Assembly: GCA_964035545.1 (NCBI GenBank)
Contig: OZ037766.1
Location: 3,468,501-3,528,500, forward strand
Length of the DNA: 60,000 nucleotides
DNA from: Bugula neritina
Lineage: Eukaryota > Bryozoa > Gymnolaemata > Cheilostomatida > Bugulidae
Direction: 5' to 3'
Shown: in pieces, positions 52,301 to 60,000 of the stretch
Layout of the letters: every line of letters starts with the position of its first letter
How positions within the stretch are numbered: the first letter of the stretch is position 1
The notes under the pieces: generated by a model
Seen by the model: only the letters and a program-made list of their open reading frames with translations
What the model was told of the DNA's origin: nothing
Databases searched by the model: none
Translations under genes and position numbers: made by a program

Positions 52301-55300
52301 ATAACACTTGTCCGGTACCCCTTTATAGTCAAACTGAAAATCATTGAAATCAAATTAACGCGGAAGCTTACTTTCAAAAAGTGAAATCTGACGTCGTGAA
52401 TTAGTCAAGTTGACAGCATAAAAGCGATAATTGAGAAGGCGTAGGCGATTGAATTATTAACATATAAGTCCATCATCTAATCGCCAAACTCACAACTAAA
52501 TAACGATGTTTACAGAGAGTAATTACTTTTTTTGAGTATTATTCTGAAATTGGCCGATTAAGTTATCACAATACAAAAAATTTTACGAGTGGCTTTTACA
52601 ATGCAATGTATTCCAGAGAAATTTCAACTCGGCCAAATTGCATTTCTGACTGAAAATCGTGAAGGTATAAAGGCAAGTTTAAAGGGTTCAGTGAGAAAGC
52701 TTCAATAATTTGGTAACATTTCCTTATAATATAAAATCTTAAATTCTTAATAAAATTTTCAATTTTCTATATATCTTTTAAGAATCTATCAGTATACAGA
52801 CGAGCCTTTTTCAAATACCTAATGCTCCCTCAACAGTCACCTAAGTTATTTTCTTCCCGTAAGGGAATATTTAGCAAGTACTGCAAATTTTCTTCTATAA
52901 CAAATTTGTTAATGCATAAAATCTATGCACAACAACAAGGCCTAAAATCAATGATGGGATGGTAACACAATTTCCAATCAGCAATAATGTTGCTTTTCTA
53001 ATATTATATTTAATTCTATATTTTTGGTGCATATGTTTTTGACTAAATTAATAGTACATTCAAATAATAAACCAGAATGCAAGTCAATTACCTTATTGTT
53101 ATTCTAATGAAATTTTTGCTGTATATCTAGTAACGGGAAAGAAGGCGAATAATTTAAAAGTGAGATGACAAAACTCAGTAGGTCTGTCTGATAATGGACA
53201 TATTGGTGGAAATAAAACCTTTAGTTAAATTGTATGTAAAAGGAATGCAGTCATCGGCAACATATTTTTTTCGACGTCTAAACAGTAGTAAATCTCCCAA
53301 AGTAGGCTTCAAACAGACGTGCATATTTTATGTCTGTAGAGGGTTTTAAGTCTAAAACAAGCAAGATTATGGTCTGGAGAGTATAGCTTATAGTTTATTG
53401 TAAGTAAGATCCTACGCACTGCATCACCAAACAATATACGCATGTTGAGACTACAACAGCCATCATTTGCTCACCTGGTTGTCGACGAATTAGATTTCAG
53501 GTTAGAAGCCGGTACTCTGGACTTCTTGCCGCAGCTAATACCAGGGGCACAGGACCAGGCGTGCGGGTATTTAGTAACGGGATAGCTTTCTGACAGTTTA
53601 TACAGCGCGTGGCATATCCCCAGCTATTCAAACACAGTATATAATCAGAAAAACTAAATATACAGTAAGATAATGAATGCACATTTGTTCTACTAAAAAT
53701 AAAATATCAATTGGTATTCGATTTATCTGCATATGGCAACAGTGTATAGAAAGTTTCAACAGATATTTGCAAACAAACTACATAATTTAAATATTAATTA
53801 ATCAGACTAGTATATAAAATTTATTCATTGTTTAGAAAAAATTGTTTGTCATATATAGTTGGGAAATAATTCATAGAATCCAATAACCAGATTATTAAGA
53901 TAACTCTTAGTAATTGGTCATTCACCTCTTCAAATAATTACAATCAAAACCATCAGTTTGTAAAGATAACATTAAGTTTATATTTAGATATCATTGCACC
54001 AACAAATAAATATGATAACAAAAAGCTGCAGCAGCAAACCTTTGTATTCTGTAAGGAAGTGGCAGCAAACATGTCTAGTAGTCTGTACACAACTTTACTC
54101 AGTGAAGATTGTATAGCGTGAGATTTGGCCTTAGGATCTGACAGATCGGATGCCAAATAATACGGGCTGGGTAGAGCGTGTACCAGGGGAGGGCACTCAA
54201 TGGGAAACTGCGCAGAGAATGGGTACATGAGAATGTTGAGATGACTGGTGGCTCTAGCTAGTAACACACTTTGGTGAGGGTGGTCAGATCCATGGAACAA
54301 CTCAGGAATCAATCTGCAGAATAAGTACGCTTAAAATTACTGTGACGTCAATCTATTGTAACGCATTGAAACTAATACATATATTTCTCTAGTAAGCTAA
54401 CATTAGAAAATTTTCACATGTTATGGAGTTACCCTGAAATACAAAACGTTATTTGCTTGCACACAATGTATATAGTATTATAATTTACTATAGAAAAAGC
54501 AACAAAAATTTGATTATAATCCCTTCTGGTACACTGGAAACTGTTACTTGATAGGCTGCAAAAATGCAAGCAAGCATTCACACATAAATCGACCCCTAAA
54601 TGATAGTTTCAAGGAATATGAATATTAAGTGACACAAAACATTCACGAATCACTCTTATTGAATAATGAAAACAACTGACGCTACTAATGCTGTGCTGGC
54701 TGCCTGGCGAACCCTATGGTCCGAGTCTCCCAACAGCCTTAGCACCACCTCGTCCAGTATTTTAGTCTGTATAGACAGGCCAGAAAGATAAACCAACGGA
54801 AGCATATCTAACTCCGACACCAGCTCCAGCAGCTCAGACTGAAACAAACACAGCTCTAGTTTAATGTGTGTAGCACAGCATCTGTCCCAACATGTTTCAA
54901 TTCATTGCAATGCAGCACAGTATAAGCTGTGATGGTAAGACACAAATATCGACATATTCAGGAGAGTTTGATAAAACACAGTTTCAATTGGCAGAATTTG
55001 AAGTGTGACAGTTGCGCCGTGCATACAACACGTATTACATATTCATAGACAAAATTACTAGATGAAGCATTAACCTCATTTGAAAGCCTCTAAGTATCAA
55101 CAAATATATACCAAATTCCGAATGATGCTTTTTAGCAAAAAACCTTCCTTCACATGTTTACTTTACCATTAATATTTCTATACTACAAATCGTATAGATT
55201 CACAAAATTGAGCAGCGCATGCAGAGGTACTCAGTATGATTACCTTTACAAGCCAATAGCTGTTATTCACGTGTTGGAGTGCTTTCTCCAATAAGGTCAA

Positions 55301-58300
55301 GCCCTTCTGGTGATACTGGCTGTTGAGCAGAGTGTTGATGCAGGTTTTTATGGCTGACACGGCCAGCCTGGTGGTCATGGCACTCTCAGTATTAAGAAGA
55401 TCCATCAGCATGCTGAAGTACGACTCTAGCACTGTACAGTACAACAATATGCAGACTTGGAGTACTTGAACAAAGTAACTGAGTAATACTCTACTGCTGG
55501 TTCGGTGGTAGTAGCAACAAAGAACATTCTTTAACTGAAGGTGGTAAAAATGGCAAGCATAAAAATAAGCAAATCGGCTATATAAAACAGCAATGTACAC
55601 ATGAAGTAGAAAAGAAGCTAGTTGAGTCAGTTTACTTCATTTAGTACACACCAGCAACTTATGACCTAACATTAAAGTTTGCTCAAAATCAATTGAAATT
55701 TACTATACATGCTATTTTTATGTGCTGGTTTTAACTACGCATAACAGAAAAGGCTGGAAGGGGATTCCCCAACATTAAAGCACAGGTCATTGTCATATGC
55801 ACTTAATATTCTATATGTGTGACCGTTACGAAAAAACCGTAAGGGTCTGTAACCAAAACTAGCTGAATAATTAGGAAAAAATGGGAAATAAAGCAAAATT
55901 AGAAAGAACTTTGATTATTTAGGTGTATTTATTGCTGTTTTACTAGTTTTGGCCAAAATACCATGTTCATTACCAGCTAAATTGTGAAAAATAGCCAAAA
56001 GCTGAAGATATCCAGTGTGTACTAAATTAAGTAAAATGACCTAGTTATAAATCCAAATATAGTCAAGAGAAGTTTTGCTCATTATAGTTGAAAAATGTAG
56101 GAAAAGAAAATTTAGCTTTAGTACCTTGAGATGAGGTAGTGTTGATTAGCTGGGCACAGTGCACCCTGGCATGTATAAGAACACCAAGAACCTGGGCTAC
56201 CATGCCTTGTATTTGGGGGTCAGAGTGGTGATGGTAGAGTAGCACATCCGAGAGTGGTTGATTCTCTGCAGATAAAATATAGCCTGCAAAAACTCCCTTA
56301 GATCTCATCAGATAAACTCAAAAGATAGCTGAACACACACGACCGTAGTTGATATATACTGTTCTCCCTCCGTATCTCACTAAGCTGCCGGTCCCAAAAC
56401 CTTAATTTGTGACATAGAGAGTAGAATACCAGATTTAACTAATGAATCCGTTAAATCCAGCCATTATATTCTTATACACACATACATAGGCCATAAAACA
56501 GGGTCCCAGGCCCTTCTCGTGATCTATGGAATTCCGTGAGAACGGGAACCGTGAGATATGGAGGAAGCACAATATTAAATTTTCTTAAACCTATAATTTT
56601 CATCCCTTAGCTAAAATATTGAATTAACCTATAAATAACTGTCCCAACTAGGCATCAAACCACAGTTCAACTCACAAGCTAGCGTGCTACCTGGGAAATC
56701 TCAACACCACAAAAACCAGCTTCAGACAGTAGCAGTTGATTTTAATATTTCTATATAAATAGACAACCACTACTGTTGTACTCAAAAGCTCACCACAATG
56801 TACAGACGTGTACAGCTGATGCTCAATGGCCTGTGGGTAGAATTTGAGAATGTAGAGGAGACAGGAGAGAGCCAAAGACTTGATGCTGACTCTAACATCT
56901 CTGTCAGCATACAGCCTCTCTTCCGTGTTGCCAGTGAGGAGGAATGTGTGGCAGATAAGACGAACCGAGTACAGGATGGGTGGCTGAGCGGCATCGGTGA
57001 GAGAACCAATCACATCGCTGATTGATTTCCCGCTGTCGGGAGATGGCGTACTTTCCTCTCTAAATGTTGTGTAAATAAAATATTAACAGTCCAACTGCAG
57101 CAAAATCTGCTGACATTAAAATAAAAAATCAACACACAAGTGAATATCTAAACATAATTAATAGGTTAGAAATTACCGTTTGAAGCCAAATTAGAGAAAC
57201 AAATTTATAAGTTATAAGATATGGCGAATCCTTTGAAACAGCTGTGTAGTGAAATATGTGCATCTTTTTTGTGTGAAGACATTGTTGAATGACAACATTG
57301 TAAGTTTCTTTTATGCTATTACCCACTGTAATACTCAATGTAATGTTCATTATTGGTTGTAACTCACAAACTATACAATGAAATAACTTGTATAAAAAAA
57401 CACAATAGTTTTAAGCCTCCCTTCCCATGGAAAGCCTTGATGAAAAAGTTTTTAAACGAGCCAAAGATTATGTCTATTAAACCATTCTGTTTGTGGGCTT
57501 CTGATTGTAGCATAGGGTTTATTATGACTAGTTGCTCTTTCTAGCATCACTAATAGCCATTTTTCGTGACATGTAATCATGACCTAATAAGTCAGTGCTC
57601 TTACCATAAAAATATAGCTGATTTTTACAATAAGCTCCAGGAAAAAGAAATAAAAACGTAAAATAAGATGCATTCAAAGAAACAAAATCTCGTTCAGCTA
57701 AAGCGAGTAGCTGTGTTTCCTTTTAGTACTGACAGATTTAAGGTTTTTCAACCCATATTTATATTATTTTACTGACCTGACATCTTTTTTACTCTCTTCT
57801 GCAGAGTTATTCTCTCCTGTAAGAGCTTCTCCCTCCTCTAACACCTCTTTCTGTCCATCATCTGTGAACAAACATAGCAAATAGATGCAACCTCTTTAGA
57901 GAACTCAGCATCTGTACAGTAAATTGGGAATAACAACAGTATTTCCGTATTGTATACCCAGAGGTTTAGCCTGAGTAGCATACCTGCTGCAGTGGAAGGA
58001 ACGGCATCAGTCTGATCAACGTCAGGTGCTAGGGCTAAGTTACCCTGCAGTCCCTCTAAACCTCCATTAGAGTCTGTATCTTCTATACTCATCTCCGAAT
58101 TAGACTGGACCACATTCTCTGCAATTGTAAAATAAAGAAGGTCTAGTTGAAAATTAATATCATGTATATGAGATGCATGGCATTGGATAATGTTTTCAGT
58201 TGTTTAGATGATCCAATAAAAAGTAAATTAAATGCGGAAACAATTTTTAGTGAAAAATAATTAGCCATTTGCTTAATAAATCCCCGACACACTTTATTTA

Positions 58301-60000
58301 TGCAGTATTGAAATATTCCTATATATATTTTAGCTATCATCTACAGACTGTTAGAGGGTTGTATACTTAAACAATTTTGTTGTGCAAACATGTCTTGAAA
58401 CTATGTGTGATTTCTGATCACTTGCCAATGACAGCTGACTCTGAAGTCCTGGTATTATAAAAATTATAATAAATATTGCTGACTTTCATTGCATGTTATT
58501 CTTAGCTGCTGCAACACATCTAGCTGGTTTGAAAGTCTAAGCTTTGATCTTACAAAAACATAATATTGCATATTGTATATTGGCTTGAAAGTTTAAACTG
58601 TGAACTAACTAAACATTAATGGCACAATGCAAATTATTATTCAACAGGCCAGTTAAGCTAATAGCACTATGCTGTTTCACGTGAAAAACTGGCCAGGGGG
58701 GTTTTATGTAAGAGTAGACACATTGCACATAAAAGTAGACACGTACTATCTTTAGCTGAAAGAGTAGCCTCGTAGCTGACGGCTAGTATGGAGGTGGTGA
58801 TAGAGCCAGGTGTAATCAGCAGATCAACCAGCCCGGGGAGAGTCGGAGTCTTCAGTAGCTGCTGATAACACTCGAGTGCTGCCGTTATGACAGAGGGATG
58901 TGGCTGCTGGAGGCAGTGAATCATCAGCTCAAACAACTGTAAAAGTAGCTAGAAGATAGCATAGGATAGACTATTACACAAAGGTATAACAACCTCTGTA
59001 TGTTGTATTATACACACATTATATAATTTCTGAATGGGTGGAAAATTCGGGACAAATTTCAAACATGTCACTCGTACTACATTCTAGTTCACAACAAAAC
59101 ATTATTTTATAATTTATCCAAGTCCATTATTTTCAATTGATCCGCTATCCAAACAGGACAGAGCGGATAGGTGAAGATAGAAGAGTAATTATTTTCAAAT
59201 AATTTTTGATCCCACTTAGATAAATTGATTTTCTATTAATTAAATCTAAGAATAAAATTTGTAGGAAACAGTCAAAAATATTTTTCAGTTTCTCTAACAT
59301 CAATGTGCCTAGTATACAAAACAGACAGCATAATCAAAAGTACAGTATAAAAAAGCCAAAGCAATTTCTCATCAGAAAATAAACATTGCATACAATCACA
59401 ATTATATTAATGCTGGGTGATAACATGTAAAATCCAAAGCAATCAAAGTGACATGAATATAAGTCCATGAAGGAAGTTAAGAGAACAAACCATAATAGTG
59501 GTGTCTAACTTTATGGATGGCTCCACGGGTACCCCCTGGTGGGCGGTTGAGTTTGTACGAGGCACCCTCACTTTCTCATCATCCAGTAGCGGCACAACGT
59601 GACGGATGCAATGCAAACACCCTAATATAATGGGCATGTTTTCCGAGCAAGAGCTATGCATTATGGGTAAGACCATGTCTACAATTTCCATGTACATATG
59701 CAGAACTTTCATAGCAACATTAAATTGAAAAATGAAATAATTTTTAAGCATACATGCAATGTATTATTATAATTTAGATTGAAAGTTATTCATATAATTA
59801 CAGAGAGTAAAGTAGCACCAAATAAAGCTCTAGGAAAACCAGCAGAAGTGTAAAAAATAGAATTTATTTTACAGCAAAATTACGATACTTGGTTACTAAT
59901 GACACAATTATAAAGTGCAAGAAATCTTGTTTTCATCTTTCAGAAAAACACTCGAAATTCTCATGTACCCTAAAGGACCAATGAAACATCTTACCCAGTA
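24213..60000 (-). CDS. HTT: Huntingtin, 5' truncated by the window (48 exons plus a fragment)
   Basis: Forty-eight consecutive exons (w1 59491-59705 to w48 24213-24368) sum to 7,841 bp and stay in one frame for about 2,612 residues to TAA at 24213-24215. A further 6 bp (59995-60000, before GTAAGA) is the end of the preceding exon. Diagnostic matches to animal huntingtin include [37 protein letters not shown]-like [39 protein letters not shown] and [12 protein letters not shown]. Huntingtin is a very large HEAT-repeat solenoid, partnered by HAP40 in animals, that scaffolds vesicle transport, autophagy and spindle orientation. The exon-1 region where vertebrates carry polyglutamine lies beyond 60000. 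Most introns are 0.1-1 kb. The largest (44669-50664) hosts two opposite-strand genes. Exon lists are given in the four segment entries below. Confidence 0.95.
25240..25420. repeat. AT-rich palindromic low-complexity tract in an HTT intron
   Basis: Dense ATATTATA and TATAATAT modules between w45 and w46, starting close to the w46 3' splice site. It resembles a degraded TA-rich microsatellite. Confidence 0.7.
26421..27060. repeat. 32-bp minisatellite next to HTT exon w44
   Basis: Nineteen consecutive 32-bp units with no insertions or deletions (26421 to 27028), then a degenerate twentieth. The unit begins AAGCACATGTACTATAGTGT and ends CATGGTACAATC. Units come in two types, TACTATAG (A) and TACTGTAG (G), in the order A A G A A G A A G A G A G A A G G A A. 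The array stops about 7 bp from the w44 splice donor. Confidence 0.97.
32255..32560. repeat. (TA)n microsatellites and derived TATA-rich repeat in an HTT intron
   Basis: Two pure (TA)n runs (about 32257-32290 and 32337-32380) flank a short unique segment. A decayed array of roughly 10-bp TATATTATA(C/T)-type units follows to about 32560. It sits just upstream of the w35 acceptor in transcript order. Open frames across it (Ile-Tyr repeats) are artefacts. Confidence 0.9.
32603..32855 (+). repeat. Dispersed repeat family 3, copy 1
   Basis: About 250 bp that recurs in inverted orientation at 58273-58515. Both copies share TGTTGCAGCAGCTAAGAATA, ATAATACCAGGACTTCAGAG and ATAAATAAAGTGTGTCGGGG with scattered differences. 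It lies between HTT exons w34 and w35. It has no long frame, and terminal repeats are not obvious, so its class is unknown. Confidence 0.75.
34658..37533 (-). CDS. HTT: HTT segment 3: bridge region, exons w25-w30
   Basis: Exons: w25 37391-37533, w26 36725-36956, w27 36082-36258, w28 35369-35621, w29 35081-35151, w30 34658-34848. Landmarks are SFLTQIVGF (w25), [20 protein letters not shown] (w26), [19 protein letters not shown] (w27), [20 protein letters not shown] (w28) and [13 protein letters not shown] (w30). By comparison with the human structure this covers roughly the end of N-HEAT and the bridge domain joining the two solenoids. The w25 donor TCAG|GTGAGT is the first of a tandem array of near-identical donor sequences. 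Confidence 0.92.
36312..36520. mobile_element. Possible hAT-like non-autonomous transposon fragment
   Basis: Read on the - strand, the segment begins CAGTAGGGGTGGGAAACTGG and continues with GGGGTCCCCAGGGCCACC and TGTGGCCC. This is the style of end seen in many animal hAT elements (CAGnGGTGGG...GGCC). GGGCCA motifs recur at 36313 and 36342. The opposite terminus is not recognisable, so the copy looks truncated. It lies between HTT exons w26 and w27. The class call rests on resemblance only. Confidence 0.4.
36988..37391 (-). repeat. 29-bp minisatellite made of copies of a 5' splice site
   Basis: About 13 tandem units near 29 bp lie directly downstream of HTT exon w25. On the - strand each reads like CAGGTGAGTGATATACTGAC followed by AGCTATAGT. 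The array begins at the real w25 donor (TCAG|GTGAGTGATATACTG). Most units keep a strong U1-type donor (CAG|GTGAGT, CAG|GTAAGT or CAG|GTGGGT). An in-frame stop (GGT GAG TGA) follows the true donor immediately. Confidence 0.93.
37784..38230 (+). mobile_element. 447-bp MITE-like element, copy 1
   Basis: Bounded by terminal inverted repeats AGTTGCGTTTATACCT and GGTATAAACGCAACT. The inner sequence has no long frame, as expected for a non-autonomous DNA element. Copy 2 (43491-43937) is exactly the same length and nearly identical but inverted. It lies in the HTT intron between w24 and w25. Target-site duplications could not be defined with confidence. Confidence 0.9.
38562..44668 (-). CDS. HTT: HTT segment 2: rest of the N-HEAT solenoid, exons w14-w24
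   Basis: Exons: w14 44559-44668, w15 43062-43247, w16 42472-42695, w17 42214-42289, w18 41758-41919, w19 41177-41232, w20 40731-40879, w21 40230-40378, w22 39379-39495, w23 39167-39289, w24 38562-38836. Landmarks are [17 protein letters not shown] (w14), [16 protein letters not shown] (w15), [17 protein letters not shown] (w16), [17 protein letters not shown] (w18), [15 protein letters not shown] (w20), [19 protein letters not shown] (w22) and [11 protein letters not shown] (w23). All junction phases agree. A 447-bp MITE copy lies in each of the two introns bounding w15-w24, in opposite orientations. Confidence 0.92.
41369..41515. repeat. (GTGA)n tetranucleotide microsatellite
   Basis: More than 20 perfect GAGT/GTGA units decay at the right side into GAGA- and GATGAG-containing variants. 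It lies in the HTT intron between w18 and w19. Confidence 0.95.
43491..43937 (-). mobile_element. 447-bp MITE-like element, copy 2 (inverted to copy 1)
   Basis: Starts AGTTGCGTTTATACCTCTGC and ends GGTATAAACGCAACT. It is the near-perfect reverse complement of 37784-38230, 5.3 kb away, and lies in the HTT intron between w14 and w15. The identical length and few differences imply a recent burst. Confidence 0.9.
43971..44095 (+). mobile_element. MITE-like element, truncated copy 3
   Basis: About 120 bp matching the first part of copy 1 (AGTTGCGTTTATACCTTCAC, then TTGAAATTTCTCC), with more divergence. It starts only 33 bp after copy 2 and in the opposite orientation, so the two could pair locally. 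Confidence 0.8.
44690..44775. repeat. Short tandem triplication beside HTT exon w14
   Basis: Three copies of a unit near 32 bp around ATTAGATAACAATACTTCTA and CGGCAGCAAA. It lies about 20 bp outside the w14 acceptor and so overlaps the branch-point and pyrimidine-tract region of the host intron. Confidence 0.85.
46028..46163 (+). promoter_or_regulatory. Upstream block of nested gene A, conserved with gene B
   Basis: About 135 bp before the start codon is strongly similar to 47884-48006 before gene B. It includes GTGGCTTACATCT, TCTAACATAACTTG, and GAATTTAAAATATTGCAATT about 65 bp upstream of the ATG. The last block holds a TATA-like TTTAAAAT and an ATTGCAAT palindrome. That it was duplicated with the gene suggests it contains the promoter (inference). 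Confidence 0.45.
46164..47216 (+). CDS. Nested gene A: secreted, probably GPI-anchored glycoprotein of unknown family
   Basis: A single uninterrupted 350-codon frame on the strand opposite HTT, inside its 6-kb intron. Residues 1-20 form a signal peptide ([16 protein letters not shown], cleavage near AYS). The ectodomain (21-252) has ten cysteines (62, 87, 92, 108, 153, 175, 196, 200, 215, 252) and seven N-glycosylation sequons (N66, N109, N128, N142, N177, N216, N226). Residues 253-317 are a Thr-rich, mucin-like stalk. The tail has a small-residue site (SGSINGC) and a short hydrophobic end ([13 protein letters not shown]), typical of GPI attachment. Gene B, 0.8 kb downstream, is its tandem duplicate. 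I do not recognise the ectodomain fold. The intronless form could reflect retroposition or a single-exon family. Coding is supported by the paralogue's frame conservation. Confidence 0.85.
   Translation: MDHFAAAAWTLVFIFCAAYSLEIKERFYGLNGFVDTILINREPYAKLDDVVIGGDGFDYVQCGDTNVTVELSEHHMLLPNIFTLRGCKRIECGTMIGLPRIISGYVECNTTNVAVPDVLPFTYLTTYNVTSDYVRIYPDVSNMSVLNQILGACNENEDISIDIMAVNSDRVTVDCLNSTENPLVRVLTASIEVGACVGDCETTWRKALQSREFGCNYTSTAETRRNITVAEDSVTVSSVSIESDPIYLLYKCSPKATTTTTESTTTKKITTPTTQKITTHAQTEVEIITIAKPQTRLITRSTNKIIITTGATTEEETVKAEIKKSKSGSINGCKKNAILMLTAITLAMVK
47581..47880. repeat. Foldback repeat with a G-rich loop between the two nested genes
   Basis: The left arm (about 47581-47668) repeats AATGGCACAGGTAATAATGG. 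The right arm (about 47770-47880) repeats its complement GTGCCATTATTACCTGT. The loop (about 47682-47755) carries many runs of three to five G on the + strand (GGGTTTTGAGTGGGAGTTGG and TTTGGGGTTTAAGGGTTTGG), which could form G-quadruplexes. The 63-codon frame here is probably not a gene. Confidence 0.8.
48007..49047 (+). CDS. Nested gene B: paralogue of gene A
   Basis: A single-exon, 346-codon frame from the ATG aligned with gene A's start. An in-frame ATG at 47989 would add six residues (MAIESN) but is not shared with gene A. The architecture is the same: signal peptide ([16 protein letters not shown]), Cys-rich N-glycosylated ectodomain, Thr-rich stalk (shorter than in A), and GPI-type tail ([13 protein letters not shown]). 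The signal peptide is nearly unchanged. The core from CNTTNVAV to VTVSSVS (133 residues) differs from A at one residue. Residues 21-107 differ at about a third of positions, with a one-residue deletion. Like A, it lies in the HTT intron between w13 and w14, antisense to HTT. The retained frame, cysteines and most sequons argue for a working gene rather than a pseudogene. Function is unknown. Confidence 0.85.
   Translation: MDHFAAAAWTLVFIFCTAYSLEVKERFYGFNGLVDFILINREPYAELKNITIGEDGVDYVRCGDTNLTEVLSEHHILISNTDILSGCNRRECAFINLTPRITGYVDCNTTNVAVPDVLPFTYLTTYNLTSDYVRIYPDVSNMSVLNQILGACNENEDISIDIMAVNSDRVTVDCLNSTENPLVRVLTASIEVGACVGDCETTWRKALQSREFGCNYTSTAETRRNITVAEDSVTVSSVSEASDPIYLLYTCSPKSTTTTTESTTTMKVTTPTTQITTHAQTEVKITTKKDSTVATAQTNNKIITTGATTEKETAKAEIQRSKSGSINGCKKNAILMLTAITLAIMK
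49721..50110. mobile_element. Foldback (palindromic) element, copy A
   Basis: Two long inverted arms (about 49745-49908 and 49970-50105) pair almost perfectly, for example ACTAGTAAAATATCAATAAT with its complement. They flank a centre containing GACCGTTCCGGTTTTTTCGT. The left terminus is GGTCATTTTACTTAATTTAG and the matching right terminus is missing. It lies between HTT exons w13 and w14. A related copy is at 55625-56041. Confidence 0.85.
50665..60000 (-). CDS. HTT: HTT segment 1: N-terminal HEAT region, exons w1-w13
   Basis: Exons: w1 59491-59705, w2 58747-58936, w3 57984-58118, w4 57777-57861, w5 56794-57059, w6 56125-56283, w7 55244-55431, w8 54681-54838, w9 54040-54313, w10 53475-53623, w11 51819-52012, w12 51191-51272, w13 50665-50840. 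Landmarks are [20 protein letters not shown] (w2), [17 protein letters not shown] (w5), NNSYWLVK (w7), [19 protein letters not shown] (w8) and [18 protein letters not shown] (w11). The w8 donor is AGC|GTCAGT, chosen because it alone keeps phase into LIPELFHG. w12 is small (82 bp) and was found by phase and similarity ([13 protein letters not shown]). w3, w4 and the start of w5 encode the acidic disordered loop, which is shorter than in human huntingtin. Confidence 0.9.
50966..51150 (+). repeat. 27-bp minisatellite in an HTT intron
   Basis: About six to seven imperfect units of 27 bp (GTTAGCCAACGGCGTGGCTC and TCTACAA). Because 27 is a multiple of three, the + strand reads as nine-residue repeats (LYKLANGVA). 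It lies between w12 and w13, ends about 40 bp from the w12 donor, and is unlikely to be coding. Confidence 0.85.
52255..52677 (-). mobile_element. MITE-like element, divergent copy 4
   Basis: About 423 bp in the same orientation as copy 2, beginning AGTTGCGTTTGTACCT and ending GTGAAGGTATAAAGGCAAGT. More substitutions and an internal deletion show an older insertion. It lies between HTT exons w10 and w11. Confidence 0.85.
55625..56041. mobile_element. Foldback element, copy B
   Basis: The left end CATTTAGTACACACC and right end GTGTGTACTAAATTAAGT are inverted repeats. The inner sequence shares GTTTTACTAGTTTTGG, TTGATTATTTAG and GACCGTTACGAAAAAACCGT with copy A. Both ends are present here, so the family is about 420 bp with termini near 25-30 bp. 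It lies between HTT exons w6 and w7. Confidence 0.8.
58273..58515 (-). repeat. Dispersed repeat family 3, copy 2
   Basis: Inverted relative of 32603-32855 (for example CCCCGACACACTTTATTTAT and CTCTGAAGTCCTGGTATTAT). It lies between HTT exons w2 and w3. Similarity is clear but diverged, so this is an older dispersed element. Confidence 0.75.

Noticed and set aside
53497-53682. - strand frame ending in a stop inside HTT exon w10
   Set aside because: It is another frame of w10. The phase-consistent frame ([20 protein letters not shown]) runs through to the GTGAGC donor.

Overview
This is animal nuclear DNA. It is AT-rich and intron-rich, with GT-AG introns, and every recognisable gene is a metazoan one: DRC3 (cilia), GID4 (ubiquitin ligase), NDUFAB1 (mitochondria) and huntingtin (HTT). 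Nothing suggests a bacterial, viral or organellar source. The exon structure and sequences fit a bilaterian invertebrate, possibly a spiralian (inference, low confidence).

Layout. (1) 1-1515, + strand: the last three coding exons of an unrecognised gene. (2) 3059-5179, - strand: a three-exon gene for an unrecognised 191-residue protein. (3) About 5.2-15.9 kb: gene-poor, AT-rich DNA. (4) 16031-19239, + strand: complete DRC3/LRRC48 (524 residues, eight coding introns, one apparently GC-AG). (5) 19882-21200, - strand: complete GID4 core (203 residues). (6) 21593-23674, + strand: mitochondrial acyl carrier protein NDUFAB1 (151 residues), head-to-head with GID4. (7) 24213-60000, - strand: huntingtin, traced through 48 phase-consistent exons plus a 6-base piece of a 49th. 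These encode about 2,612 residues down to the natural stop; the N-terminus lies beyond the window.

The most unusual feature sits in the largest HTT intron (44669-50664). It holds two tandem, intronless, opposite-strand genes (46164-47216 and 48007-49047) for secreted, probably GPI-anchored, Thr-rich glycoproteins of a family I do not recognise. Their 133-residue cores differ by a single residue while their N-terminal modules differ at roughly a third of positions.

HTT introns carry several repeat families: a 447-bp MITE-like element in inverted copies, a foldback element, a third dispersed repeat, a hAT-like fragment and several minisatellites. Notably, a 29-bp minisatellite directly downstream of one HTT exon is an expansion of that exon's own 5' splice site, giving a ladder of decoy donors. 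Other arrays also sit at exon edges, including a 47-bp repeat that copies the end of the DRC3 coding sequence with its stop codon.

Exon limits were set by hand, from splice-site consensus, reading phase and remembered alignment to the human proteins. HTT exons are numbered w1-w48 from the window's 5'-most complete exon.
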